Positions 28,251 to 40,500 of a DNA stretch of 64,000 nucleotides are shown piece after piece. How positions within the stretch are numbered: position 1 is the first letter of the stretch; the number at the start of each line of letters is the position of its first letter. The notes beneath the pieces are model-generated. The model did not search any database. It had not been told where the DNA came from and saw nothing but the letters and a program-made list of their open reading frames with translations. Origin of the DNA: Parus major (taxonomy: Eukaryota > Chordata > Aves > Passeriformes > Paridae); NCBI RefSeq assembly GCF_001522545.3, contig NC_031774.1, positions 17,670,296-17,734,295 of the forward strand, in the 5' to 3' direction. Position numbers and translations under genes: made by a program.

Positions 28251-28362
28251 GGCACAGCCCCAGCAGTCCTCTTATCCCTGTCTCTTATACAGCATAGGTC
28301 CTGTATAAGAGACAGTACATATACATATACATATGGCACAGCCCCAGCAGTCCTCTTATCCC
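28251..28362. repeat. Perfect 28-bp direct repeat flanking adaptor-like sequence
   Basis: The 28 bases at 28251-28278 (starting ggcacagccccagcagtcct) recur exactly at 28335-28362, 84 bp apart. The intervening DNA is adaptor-like plus microsatellite. The simplest reading is that the real genome holds one copy and the 84-bp unit was introduced in assembly. Confidence 0.9.
28278..28315. other. Probable sequencing-library adaptor (Nextera mate-pair junction) in the assembly
   Basis: CTGTCTCTTATACA (28278-28291) and its exact complement TGTATAAGAGACAG (28302-28315) are the outer 14 bases of the Tn5 mosaic end and its complement. With the 10-nt centre they span 38 bp, the exact length of the Nextera mate-pair junction adaptor. 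Only the centre differs: gcataggtcc, also found in genomic DNA at 28376-28385. On the right it runs into 19 bases of the TACATA microsatellite found at 24.0 kb. Adaptor identity rests on known sequence; how it got here is inference. Confidence 0.85.
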
Positions 28363-31300
28363 AAGGAGGTGAGAGGCATAGGTCCAGCAGTGATGGCACC
28401 AGGCTGGGTCAGGCCAATCTGGCACTTGTGCATGACCAGTCTGTCAATTCAGCCTGAGGGATGCTGCCAATCCTGCCTCTTTGCTGCCCTTCAAAATCGT
28501 TCCTCATGGCTGCATGCCACAGAAAGACACTGCTCAACTTGTTAAAGTTCAAACTGAATTTGTAGCCAAAAAAAACTTCTGGTCCCTTCCTGTCCTGAAT
28601 TAGAATGACTTCAAAACAAATAGGGTGACCTCAAAAAACAAAAATAGAAGTGCTACGCAGTCATCACCTGCCTTCCTAGAAAATCCAATTTCCATCATTT
28701 GCACCTACTGGCAAGCTTCACAAGAGCTTCAGTTTTGTAAAGCTACACAGTCAGCAAGCCAGCCCTGAAAAGAATGACTTTCTGCTTGCAATGTTTTGTT
28801 CCCTACACTGAAGCCTGCAGGGGTCTGTTTTCCCTATTGAAAAACCATCCACCTTCTTGTAAATTTGGTAGTCACAACCTGGAAAGGATTTTCTTGTTCA
28901 TAATAGGTTTTTCATTCACACTCTTATTGTGATCCACATCTCCTTTCACAGTGCAAAATGACTTGGGTCTCCGGATCTCCCTTGGGATTTTATTACACCA
29001 AGAGTGGAATTTCACCACAGACACCTGGGTCTTGGCTCAGCCCAAACTCCTGTGTGCAGTCAACAGCACCAAGGGCGAGCTTCACTTAACCCTGAAAATT
29101 CTTCAAACAACTGCTAGTTTCTTTCCTTTGGCCATTAAAGGAACTCAGACTGGCTAGCTTAGTGTATACCTCTACTTTGCAGATATCTAGAATGAAGATG
29201 TACACCATGAAAAGTGACACTGAACTCGGTCTGAACAGGATTTAGCCTCTTGATTATTTTCTTACTGTTTACACAAATGAAGGGAAAGCTAAGCATGCCA
29301 GGAACATGCTCTTTTTTCTAGTAGGAGGGCCAGACTTCCTTTTGGTTTGTAGTCTTTGCAGCAAGGTTTCTTTCTTTTAAAGCACAAACATATAAGATTA
29401 GAGCCACCTAAATTCTGTATAGTCCTCAACATCTTGGGTGAGACAGTCTCTGTTATGCCCTTAAAGAGCATTTGCAGTGCAGAGAGATGCAAGGTGCTCA
29501 CATAAGGATCAGTCCATGCGTTTTCCCAGTTCTGCCCCTTACAGGGGCTTTTTGGTCAGACATATCATTTGTCTTCCTTGGTTTCAAGCTTGGCAATTTG
29601 TTTGTGATAGGGCCGTCTTGAAATGACTGATGACTGCCAGGCACACACAGAGGAAGATGTAGCAACTGCTACAGGCAGCAACAAGTAGCTGTGAAAAGTC
29701 TACCATGTCTTAATGGGAAAGCAAGCTAGGACAGAAGGGAGCTATTGCAGATTTGCACTGGGAGGGTGGGAATGTGTGTTGGCCTGCTGTGAAGAGGGCA
29801 GAGGGCCTGTTTTTAGATGATGGCCAGGATTAGGTAGACCAGGTTGTTTGGGGAGGGATGAAGGTGTCTGTGTCTGTGTCTCCTTGTTTCTTCAGAAAAG
29901 AACTAGAGAAGAATCAGCATCAGCACAAAGATTGAGCATACACGCTGCAAAGGCAGAAAGGATGGTATTTTCTGATTTAGCCTAGTTGTTGCTTTTGGCT
30001 GATAACCAGTAAAAATAAAACTTTACTGTTATTATTACCACATTTGAGAGATCAGTGGGAAGGGCAATCCTGCCACCAGATAGAGAGTAACACAAGAGAG
30101 AATCTAATAGCTCCCTCCTATCCTTTTCTCTTAGACTGTGCTAAAATGATAACACTTCCTTATCTGCAAACTAACAATAGCTTTGCAGCAGCATAGGAAA
30201 GTTAAACAAGCCTTGAGTCAAGGGGATGTAGAGATTACCCCAAGGCACTGACTAAAGCTATAGACTACATATTCTTCTGGGGAAAAAATAAACCTGCAAA
30301 AGGAATAAGTTTTGAGATATTGCCTAAAACTGTAGTCCTGTGGCTCATCATGTTCCACCTTCAAATCTCTCCCCCAGGTGCTGGTCACAGGCTGGCAAGA
30401 TCACAGACATGAAGTTTTTTGCCTTTAGATCGGAATGTATCCCCTGTCAATAGCAGATAATGCTATAGCAGTGGATTTCATCCATGCAATGACAAAAATA
30501 GGAAAGAAACCCTGACATTGAGCCAGCCATCAATAGTCACTGCATGGTGACTGAACTAATGTGCCCCCAGGAACTGTCCTGCTATGGAGAGATTTCCTGC
30601 ACATGGCAGGGCAGGGAAGAAGTGAACTGGGAAATTTCTGCTCTTTTATTTATGTTCAGAATCAGGTAGTTTGCAGCTGAGTGGTGAATTCTTTCAAAGC
30701 ATTCTTAAAGGAAAGATAGAAATGTAGCTTGGAGCAGTTTCCTTGCTAGAACTGCATTAACTCTGAATAAATCCACTGCACTGCATCATGCTAATCGGAA
30801 TAGAATCTCTCTACTTCTTAGAAAGCTTTTGTGTTGCTAGTTATTGAAATCACAGGCAATATACTTTGCATTGTACTTGTATGATTCTCCTCCCATGCTA
30901 CATCAACTTATTTAAAATATTGCAAACTTCTGAGGAGGGCTTAGTTCCAAGATGTACTTTTTAAACATTCTTAGCTTTCCCCTCTGTAAGGTGTATGGTG
31001 TGTTCTTCCACACCCACCCTTTGGCCTTGAGAAGCCAGTCCCTTAACAAACCATGCCACGCTTTGTTTGTTTTAGTAATTCTTACCCAAGGTCTTTATCT
31101 TAGAATCCTGTTTGTGCAGCTTTGGACAAGATTCAGTACTCGGAGGGGAGGGTGAGTGAGGTGGGAAGGATTTTTTACTGCCTTTAGTATTTAATATGTT
31201 ATCTCACCTGTGACTATTAAGTAGATGATTTACAAGCTTGTTGACACTGAGATGGTGCGAGTTTCTGCCCCTTACAGTAGATGCAAACACAGCTTGAGAG

Positions 31301-33040
31301 AACAGCTATAGGAGCAGTAAGGGCTACAGCGAACTACAGTTTCCAGCCTGTACACAAAGCACCCAGGAAATCTTTGGAGAAAACACAGTGGTGACGAGCC
31401 CTCTGCAACCCTTTACCTGCTCTTGGAAGGTCTGTTCACAACAGCAGCACACTAAAATCACATCCATCTTCTCTTACAGCTGCAAATTCTTACAGTGCTA
31501 CTCCACACAGCGAACTTGCTAATGAGAGTTATGTGTCAGTTCCTGACCAGGACACACTTGCTGAGGCCAGGCTGCTCATGCAGCCTGAGCAGCATGAGCT
31601 GCTGCTGTAGGAGCTTAGCAGCACAGTGCAGGAATGCCTGGAATGTTTCAGTCCGCAGGTACGTCAAAGATCCTTCTCTAGGAAATGCCTGCACTTCTCA
31701 TAGAAGTAGTCCCCCAGCCCACTGTCCCTCTGAGACAGTAACAGTGGGCTGCCTCCACTCCCCTCCAAGCCCCACACAAATCAAAATTTTCTCTCCAGCT
31801 CCAGTGTTAACCCCAGCTTCCCTTTGTGAGGCAAAATCTTCATGGGAAATGATAATTCCACAAATCAGCAACATATCAGTGTCTTTCCTAACATGCAGTG
31901 GGTCTGGATACAACCTTGGAAGGCAGGCTGCTTTTAGAGGATGATCCCCTCCATAGTTGTGGGGTCAAATGCTCGCAGCTCATCAATTCAACAGCTTCCA
32001 ACAGCCAGAAAAAGAAGTTGCTCATCTGCACGTTTCAGGCAAGAAAAGTCATCATAGTTTTAAAGACCATCTCTGCTTTTGTAATAATCTTTCCTATACT
32101 GTCTCCATCTTACCCTACCTGTCCAACACTGAAACACCTTGAAGACACTTTGAGTTAAATTTTCTGACAAGCGCTTTCCTAATTTCCCATATCTTTTAAA
32201 CTTCTCACCTCTACAAACCAGTGCTTGGTAAAAAACCTTTGTCCCTACTGCACTAATCACCAGCCTAGCATATCAAAGACTTGTTCTCCATTGTCTAGGG
32301 CTCTTGTGGGAAAGAATGAGATACAGTATGGAGCCCTCTTTAATACATCCTAAAAGTCCTTCCTGTACTATTCTGACTGTGAAATACTTCTGTCCACTGG
32401 ATTAATTCTTATAATTTCTAGACAGATAAAATGACTGTCAAGAAACATCAGCTCATTTATAATTGGTTAAGAAACTTCACTTCTAGAAGGGAAGAATGCA
32501 AATCATTGTAGTTTGGTGCTTAAATTGACAGGAAGGGTAGGCAAGTCAATTTGAGGGGAAATGAAAACAAGGCTAGTTGCCAACTTAGCAGTGTAAACCT
32601 CTGGAAAAACACCAGTCCATAACATCTCCTTTCTTGTCTCCGGGTTCACTTGTATTACTTGAAACAAGATGCCATCAACCAAACACTTGAGGTTCTATGC
32701 CACCATCTGCCCCATTCCTGAGATCTGTGTTAGGAGCACATGAGCAGGGACAACTGAACCAGCTACTCCAAAATACCTTTTAGTCACCCTGTGCAAATAG
32801 AGGTCACCTAAGTAAGCTGTAGGCACATATCTTGTACACAGGCAGGATAAGCAGAATTTTCTGAAAGAAGAATTAAAGCAAATTTCAGTGCTTCATACAC
32901 AGTGGCAGGCACAGTTAATTGATTTGCTGAATATAAAATATTAATTTAACATGTAAATTATGTTTTAAATGAGAAAAAATAAGAGGAAGGAATAAATTAA
33001 TTCACTTAACTCTTAATTTTCTCTATTCTGGCAATCTACT

Positions 33041-33061
33041 AACACCAATAGTATTGGTGTT
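33041..33061. repeat. Perfect palindrome, 10-bp arms, one-base centre
   Basis: AACACCAATA-G-TATTGGTGTT. Each arm contains CCAAT or its complement (ATTGG), so two divergent CCAAT boxes meet at the centre. Function unknown. Confidence 0.9.
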
Positions 33062-34800
33062 CAAAGGAGAGATTCCTCCAATGTTCAACCCATTCATTGT
33101 CACTGTTGACCTATAGCACTGGTAGAGGGCAGCTCAGTCCTTCCCAGGCATGTAGGGCATGGAAAGGCTTGTTGGACAGCATGCATCCATTTCAGTTGTC
33201 ATGAAACCCCTCCTGAGACAAGCTGCTGCTGCCTGGGGCTCAGTGGGAAAGGGGCTCTGCCAAAGCCATCGGATTGGGGATCCTCCAGCATGGCAGTGTT
33301 AGAGACAAACAGAGCTGCAGTCCTGAGCCGAGGAGCCTGGGTACCAAAGCTGCAGCCCCAGCACTGCTGAGGGGTGGGGGTATCCCTTTCAGCTGGAATG
33401 TCCAGGACTGTGGCATGCCAGGCAAGCTGCCTTGGCCCAGTTTCCTAAATGCTGTACCCAGAGACAGACTGTACAGAGCATGTCCTGCACAGACAACACC
33501 ACTGTTGTGCTATGGCTATTCCTCTGGGACCCAATGTCACACACATATCCTGAGCAAAGGGAGAAATCCATCTGCCAGGGACACATCAGAGAAGCTCTGA
33601 ACTGCAACAGGATGGGCAGTGCCCAGTTAGGTGCTTCCTGTTAGTTTTGTACTCCTGTAGGCAAGAGAATCCATCTTCAGTTTCTCCCCGAAGCAAAGCT
33701 GAGTTATGAGGCCCTGCCTAGATTCCTAAAGGGAAAGTAGGGCCTGTTCTCCATGTGCACTGGAATGAACTTGAGGAAAAAGGTAAGAAACAGCCAGCTC
33801 TTGCATACCACTTCTAGGGCCCAAGAGAGAGCTACATCAGTAAAACTGGGGCAGCTTCAAGGTTTTTTTTAACTCAACAGTGCACTGACATCTACACTGC
33901 AGGCTTGGTGAACCTGCCAAGTGTGTGGTGGAGTTGGTAGGACAGATTTCACTGAGTCTCTCAGTGGGTCTGGTCTGCCACTGACTAGAACTTCAAAGAA
34001 GATGAAAAATGTTACTTGCTCAGACTAGCTTGCATGGATGGTGCCACAAACTTTAGAGGAGAAGTTAATTTGACATGTCTTAACTTGTACAGAGAGAAGA
34101 ATTTCCTTTAAATCATAATTGCTCTACCAGCCATAAAGTCTCAGATTTCTGTTTGTGTACAACACTTCTTCAAAAAAAGGAATTATACTGTATGTATAGT
34201 TAAAATCCAGACCCTGGGGAACTGCAAACTATACTATGTCTTCTGGAGAAGTAGCTTCTAGAAGAAAACCCAGCTCTGGAGAAGGGGCAAAATTTTTCAC
34301 AAAATTGGGAAAAGAAACAGAAAAATTCCTTACTCTTGTGTTTCTGCTTTCTACCACATGGTGTGTTCGTTTATGTCTTTCACTGCAGGAGAAAATGGTT
34401 GCATAGTTTCCTGGAAATCTCAGTGCAAGGTCCCTCTGCCTCAGCACAGTTTAGTCTCGTTAATCTTTCCAAGGTCTCCTCTTTCCACTGTCTGTTTGCC
34501 CTTCCTTCTCCTGGGCCTTCACTGTCTGTTATTCTCTCCTGCCAAGGTCACTCTTATCTCTGTTCTTGTTCCATTCTTTCTACCTCCCCTCTTCTTCTGT
34601 TATCATCTTTCATGCAAATGCCACTCACCTCCTCTGTTGTCTCTTGCTAACTCATCCCTTTCCAGAACAGCTGAAAGACAGGAAATGGGTTGAAATAGGA
34701 AAAACAACAGCTATCAAACCTGGCTACAGGACCAGTGTTTCTGCTGTCTCTCATAAGTGGAAGTCTTTGCAAAGAGACTTTGCATTTCTGCTCTGGGTGA

Positions 34801-34826
34801 AGACATTATGTTCTCACATAATGTCT
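34801..34826. repeat. Perfect inverted repeat, 10-bp arms
   Basis: AGACATTATG (34801-34810), six-base loop, CATAATGTCT (34817-34826). No T-run or larger element visible around it. Confidence 0.9.
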
Positions 34827-36864
34827 CGGTTTGTAACAAGAAGTTTGGTACACGCTGGCTGTAGGAGCAAAGGAGAGGCAGAGCAGGAAGGGCTGTGAGG
34901 CTGTGTTCAGTTTGAACTGCAGAAAATAGTACTTCCAACTGGGAATAAGGGCAGTCCATGGTATCAGCTGCTCTATTTCTGATTCACAGCTCAGGAGGCC
35001 TCTGTTTTCCGCAGCCCCATGTTCAGCAGGTAGTGTGGCACATGCACTTCTGCAAATACCAAAGCAGACAAATGATGTTCACTCACTGGCAGTGGTCTAG
35101 CTATTGGTATTCCAAAATTAGGGATTCAGCTCCATCCCTGCATGCTGAGTGCAACAGCTTAAAGCACTGTCGCCACCGCTGCTGCATAGTTTGCTCTCAG
35201 TGCATGAGTGACATAGGGTGTCCTCTCACTGCCCCAGAAGCAGGACAATAGTACAGGATTTACAGAGCCTGAGGGAATGATTTGCTGGAGCATACAGTGT
35301 TGGCCTGGTGCCACTACCATGGAGGTCAGGGTCAAATCGGCCATTGGCTTATGAAGCAGCTGGTACTATTGAAAAATGCCACCCTTGGGCTTTGTGAACT
35401 TGGGCTGTTTTCTCGATCCCACAGTAGAACTGAAAACATCTTTCATCCACAGCACTGTTGAGAGAATGGGCAGTAGCTATCTAGACAAATGTCTTTTTCT
35501 TCCTAATAGCACTTGGAAATTTGCCCTTAAACCAGACTCCAACACAAACTGACAAAATCACAACCCTTTAAACAGGAACTTCTTCCCTACATAAATTGGT
35601 ATGCAAGTAGAAGGGAGAGGGCCTGGCAGTTGTCAGAACCCATCTAAGACCACATCCAAAACATCAGCTGAACTTAGCTTCTTGCAAGAACCTATCCTGT
35701 TTGGTGCTTTTTCTCCATGTTTAAATAAATGCCCAGACTCAAGCAAAAAGTGACAATAAAAATCCTGGGAGACCTGCTATGCACGACTGTCACAGTTTAA
35801 GCATCACTGTTGTGCTTTTAGATACAGACATATCCAGGCACTGCAGTGCCAACAAGTAGAAGGAACATCTGAAAATAACTTTAAAACTTAAGGCACACAA
35901 TGAAGTAATGAAACATGGAAGCAAAGAGCTAAAAAGACACCAAAATGAAGCCTAAAGAGACTAGCCAACATCAACAAACAAAATTTGCTGCACACCCAGC
36001 CTTAACAGAAAGCAAGAATTCCTTCTGAATTCTTCTGAACAAAATGTCTTCTGAACAAAAAGATTATAAGACTGAGATTATCAACTGCCTAAGAGTCTTG
36101 TCCCTTGGGTGGCACCAGCCAACAGGTCTATGGTGAGATGGCAAAATGAAGTAATACATACTGTTATCTCAGAGTACATTACATGGCTGAGGTGGAGATG
36201 GTATTTATATTGGCATTCAAGTCATGCTTTTTTCAATAAAAATGTAATTCTGTGGCTCTATAGTGAGGCTGTGGAGGTCCAGAGTCTAAGGTCAGGCCAT
36301 CATAAATGGGAATTTACTCATGCTCAGCTGACTTGGATGTTGCCCTTTGAATGGACACATCAATGATAGGAGTTAAACTGCCTCACCCACTTCCACTTAC
36401 CTCCTTCATTTTTTATGCCATTTTGTCAATGCAACCTGGAAGCAGAGATGACAACTCAGACCTGCAAGAGTGAACTTTGGCTGCTATGTGAAATGTTTAC
36501 CCTGCCTGCTGTGTAGTGTCACCCACCAGGCTGCAAAATGAATATGAACTACATGATCTGATGGTTCAGATAACACTCACCTACAGACACAGAGCAAACT
36601 GTCGAACTCCAACTAGTGCCCCATGAGCTGCAACACTGCTCAGGTGTAATATACCCCTCCAGCCAAAGAAAGGACACACACAGCTTTACGTCTCAAATCC
36701 CACTGTGCTCATGTACAGAAAAGGGGACGTAAGCATGGCCTACATACTGTTAAATGGGAGTAGAGGGGGCTGTGCACAACATAAGCTTTTTGCAGGTGCC
36801 TTTAGCATGTCTCCATGTACTAACTTAAACGAGGCTATACTCTTTAAAGTTTACCCTGTTTCAG

Positions 36865-37075
36865 GCTATGGCTCTAGAACAGTAGTCTCCTAGGAGTGCT
36901 GTTAGCATTAATACCTTGCACTGTCCTCAATCTGTCCTTCAGAAGGCTGCCCGATGCTCCCTGGAAAATTTCCCAGTGGTTCAGCTGACAGTAGCATTAA
37001 AAATCACAGCATGTGTCTGTAGTCTTTGTATCAGACATTCAGAGATAGCACACTGCAGAGATGCAATTGTTGCAG
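36865..37075 (+). repeat. Diverged direct duplication, copy 1
   Basis: Shares a common order of motifs with 37320-37530. Examples are tagtctcctaggagtgctgt against tagtttcccaggaatgctgt, ccctggaaaatttcccag against ccttggaaattttcccag, tggttcag, then aatcacagcatgtgtc against aatcacagcacgtgtc, and a shared tatcag. By eye about three quarters of positions agree. This is either an old local duplication or two copies of an unrecognised dispersed repeat. Confidence 0.75.
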
Positions 37076-37319
37076 CTATGTGCTCTTAAAAGACTGCATC
37101 TGTCCCAGGGAACGTCTTTTCCAGAGATGACCATCTCCAAGCAGACAGCTGCAGATCTCATCCAGTTTATTCCCCTAGCAGCTATATAACTTCAGGTCTG
37201 CTGCAAAATTCCCTACTCAAATTTTGCCCTTAATTTGAGGGTCATCCATGCACAAAACCTCTTAGATCTTTCCAGTGGCACATCAAAATAAAGATTAATA
37301 CTGTTATTCATGCGAGTCA

Positions 37320-37530
37320 CTGCTACGATAGCCTCCCTGGCACACTAGTTTCCCAGGAATGCTGTTGAACAGATACCTTGTGCTGTCCTCCTCATCTTGT
37401 CCTTGAGAGTTCCTCCCATTATTCCTTGGAAATTTTCCCAGAGTGGTTCAGTTTACAGCAGTGCAAGAATCACAGCACGTGTCAGTAGATGGTTTTATAT
37501 CAGGTGCACTGGGATACAATGCAGCAGAGG
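37320..37530 (+). repeat. Diverged direct duplication, copy 2
   Basis: Second copy of the roughly 210-bp unit seen at 36865-37075, offset by about 455 bp in the same orientation. Small gaps separate the conserved blocks. No terminal repeats or target-site duplications are evident. Confidence 0.75.
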
Positions 37531-40500
37531 CTTGAGTATCACAAAGTTAGCTCTGTTATATTCCCCCCTTGGTTATTAAAAAAAGAAAGGAGGAAAGGAA
37601 GGAATAAATAGTGAAGTAAGTCAACAAGAACCCACAATCCATTCCTTAAGTGGTAACCAGGCTACTGTGCTTTGGAACTTTTCCTGATACAACAAAAGAC
37701 ACCATGAAGACAGGAACTTTGGCAGCAGTGGTTTTGAACTCTACAACCCCCAACTTTCCTCTGTTTTTCTATGCATATGTTACTGGAAATATAATCATCT
37801 GCTAGGGAAGCAGTCAACCCCCAAATGGATACCTAAGCAGCAGCAAGCCTCTGGAAGTTACTATTGCTAGAATAAAAAGGAGATTTTCAGCAAAGCAGCC
37901 CTAAATTCCTGAATTAGCTGATGCCCTCCTTTGCCTGGCCACTGTCACCATAGTGACCACAGGAGCTGCCGCCGAGCCAGTGCCCTGCGGCTTGGGACGG
38001 ACGCGAACGGGACACCGTGCTGGGAATTTAGTGACTGACTCAGGGCCTGGTGATGGGGATGTGGGCTGTGGGAGCAGGCCCTGGGAGCAGCCTTGGGCGT
38101 AATGTGCTGGGAAAAGTGGCTTACAGAGAAGAGGGCTGCAATTCCTGCCCTGAATACCAGCCTCGAAGGGCCAGCACTGCCAGAGCTGTTGCAAGGTTAC
38201 CAGAGGAGTCAGAAGGTGAAGCAAAAAGAGTTGATGATGAGGAGCATGAGGAAAGAAAGCATTGACAGCAATACAGCAAACACGGTTAAGCTGGAGCTGG
38301 AATAAGCAGATTCATTCCCTTCGACATCATTTGTGTGGACTGCTCCCTCTCCTGGGGAAAACTTGAAAAAAAAAAAAGTAAAAATCACAACCCAAAACAG
38401 TCTTCAAGCAAACAATGCACCCCCAGAGTTCACAGGCAGACAGGCCCCGTGCTTCCAGGTTCAAGCTGGACACGGCAAGGTGCAAGACCCCTGTGCTGCC
38501 CTTCCCAAACTGGCTGTGTCCTGGATACAGGAGCCCCCGGGGTGGTGAAGCCAGCTGTGACCTCTGGACATGCACAGCTAAGCACTGCTCCAGCCTGCAC
38601 AGACAACAGCAACACTGTCTTCTCTCTGCTTGGTGCTGCTTCCAAGCACCACCCAGACCATCCTCCACTCTCAAACCACTGGAATTGTCCAGTGGCGCAA
38701 CAGGCGAGGCTCCAGGAAACAGTGCTTGCAAGCACTTTTTAGAGTGAATGCTGGAGTATAATTTCCTCTTTGCTGGGAATTGGACAGAAATCACCAGTTC
38801 CAATCTATATTGCGGGTAAGGACTGACAATTTTTTGCCACAGAAATGAATTTTAGAGTCTGTGAGTGAGGAAATGGAAGGACAACCTTGAAATATACTCT
38901 CATGGTGAGAAATGTTCACCACTTACTTAATCTTTGCTGCTTTAGGACTCCAAAGTCCAGTTAAAATCTTTGCAGTGAAGCTAGCTCAGAAGATCTTGCA
39001 ATAAGATTAGAACCAGCTGGTAAAAAATGGCACATTACTGCAGCCAGTAAATACCCACATGAACCAGCCCATGAGAGGTAAAAGGCTCTGCTGAGCTTAA
39101 CAGCTCATGAGCATGTAGCATACTGGCTGATACTGGTGTATGAGTAATGCCTCTTCCTTCTAAATTCTTTCCCAGTTGATGACCTTTGGTGTGGAAAAGT
39201 GATGATTTAAATGCACACAATTAAAAATGAGAAAAGAATTATTTCCATTTTACAGGGAGGGGGACAGGCTTGCCTGTAAACAGAAAGCAGTTGCAGAGTG
39301 TAAAAAACCAACCAAACTAATACTTTCCTGATCCCTGGAGTTAGACCAAAGTCATCCACCTTGTCTACTTGCATGTGCTATCACAGCTTTGTGGAACCTT
39401 TCATTCTGGTGATGCAAGGATGTAAAAAAGCCTTGCTTGAGTCTTAATGGTCTCTGAGAGTTATCATATGATACCACGTCAGGCAATCATGCAATCAGCA
39501 AAGGTCATAAGACACACAGCCATTCCTCTTGGCTTTACAGCTGCTTTCCACAGCCAAGATTCCTCCTTCTTACACCATTTTGAAGTCAAGTGCAGCAGCA
39601 CTCCTGCCTGCCAAGCCCTGGGAAGCCCTGCCATAAGTCAGGCCATGTAAGGGGCACATAATTTTTTTGTGTCTACAGATGCCAACAAGAGAGCCATAAT
39701 GGATTTGCAACATCTAATTAGTCTAAATGGATTCTTACTGGCTGCAACTGCATCTGGTTGGCAGCATGAACGAGATGCAAGTCTCACTTGTACAGATATG
39801 GTAGGTTGGGACAGGGGTGCAAGCTTTTCCAAAAGATAAAAGGGAACGTAGGAAAGTCATTGTTGCCCTATATCTTCTACAATCTAAAAGAAAAAAAGTG
39901 TTCTAATAATTTAAGTGTTCTAACTATGTAAGATACAGGTACCTAATTCAAGGCTCATACTACATACATAAAAATTTGCATAACTAGGAAAAGTCCTTGT
40001 CCTGAGGAGCTTATAGCTTTATTTGACTTAAAGGCTTTATTAGGTGATGGGCAGGATCATCTCTGTTTTGCAGGCAGATCACAGATCAGAAGCCAAACTT
40101 CAAATGCTTCGGTGATGCCTAAGGTAAGCCTAATAAGGTGAGTCTGAAGGAAGCACAAGAACAGAAGTAATAAATATAAGGTGGAAAAGTTCAGGACTAT
40201 ACAAAATAATACCCATTGCAATCTTCCTTGAGCAATGCAGCCAAGAAGTCTTGATTCCCAGGCATTCAAACAAACTGCTCCTTTCCTCCAGAGCCCGCCC
40301 CTCTGCTGCTGAGACTGCAGCATGGAATGGCAGCATGGATGCCATGGAATGGCAGGATGGCTCAGAACTCCACAGTGCACAGTGCTGTGCTTATCACCAA
40401 CCCACCTCAACTACAGATCATGTGTGCAGACTGGGAGGGCTGCAGTGAGGGAACAGATCCCCTTCTGCCTCCCCAGCCTGCTACTTCTGGAAGAGGCATT

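Larger units (their letters stand above)
28386..36864. other. Intergenic DNA, no gene recognised
   Basis: About 8.5 kb with only scattered chance frames (up to 149 codons at 31495-31944), none with recognisable family features. A pyrimidine-rich stretch covers about 34470-34660. Perfect short inverted repeats lie at 33041-33061 and 34801-34826. Confidence 0.7.

Noticed and set aside
28278..28315. Natural palindrome or transposon end
   Set aside because: The arms are identical to Tn5 mosaic-end sequence with the mate-pair junction's exact spacing. Both flanking sequences recur nearby, so an assembly fault explains it better.
38327..38803. 158-codon minus-strand frame and several overlapping plus-strand frames
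   Set aside because: Multiple frames on both strands are open at once and none resembles a known protein; this reflects base composition rather than coding.
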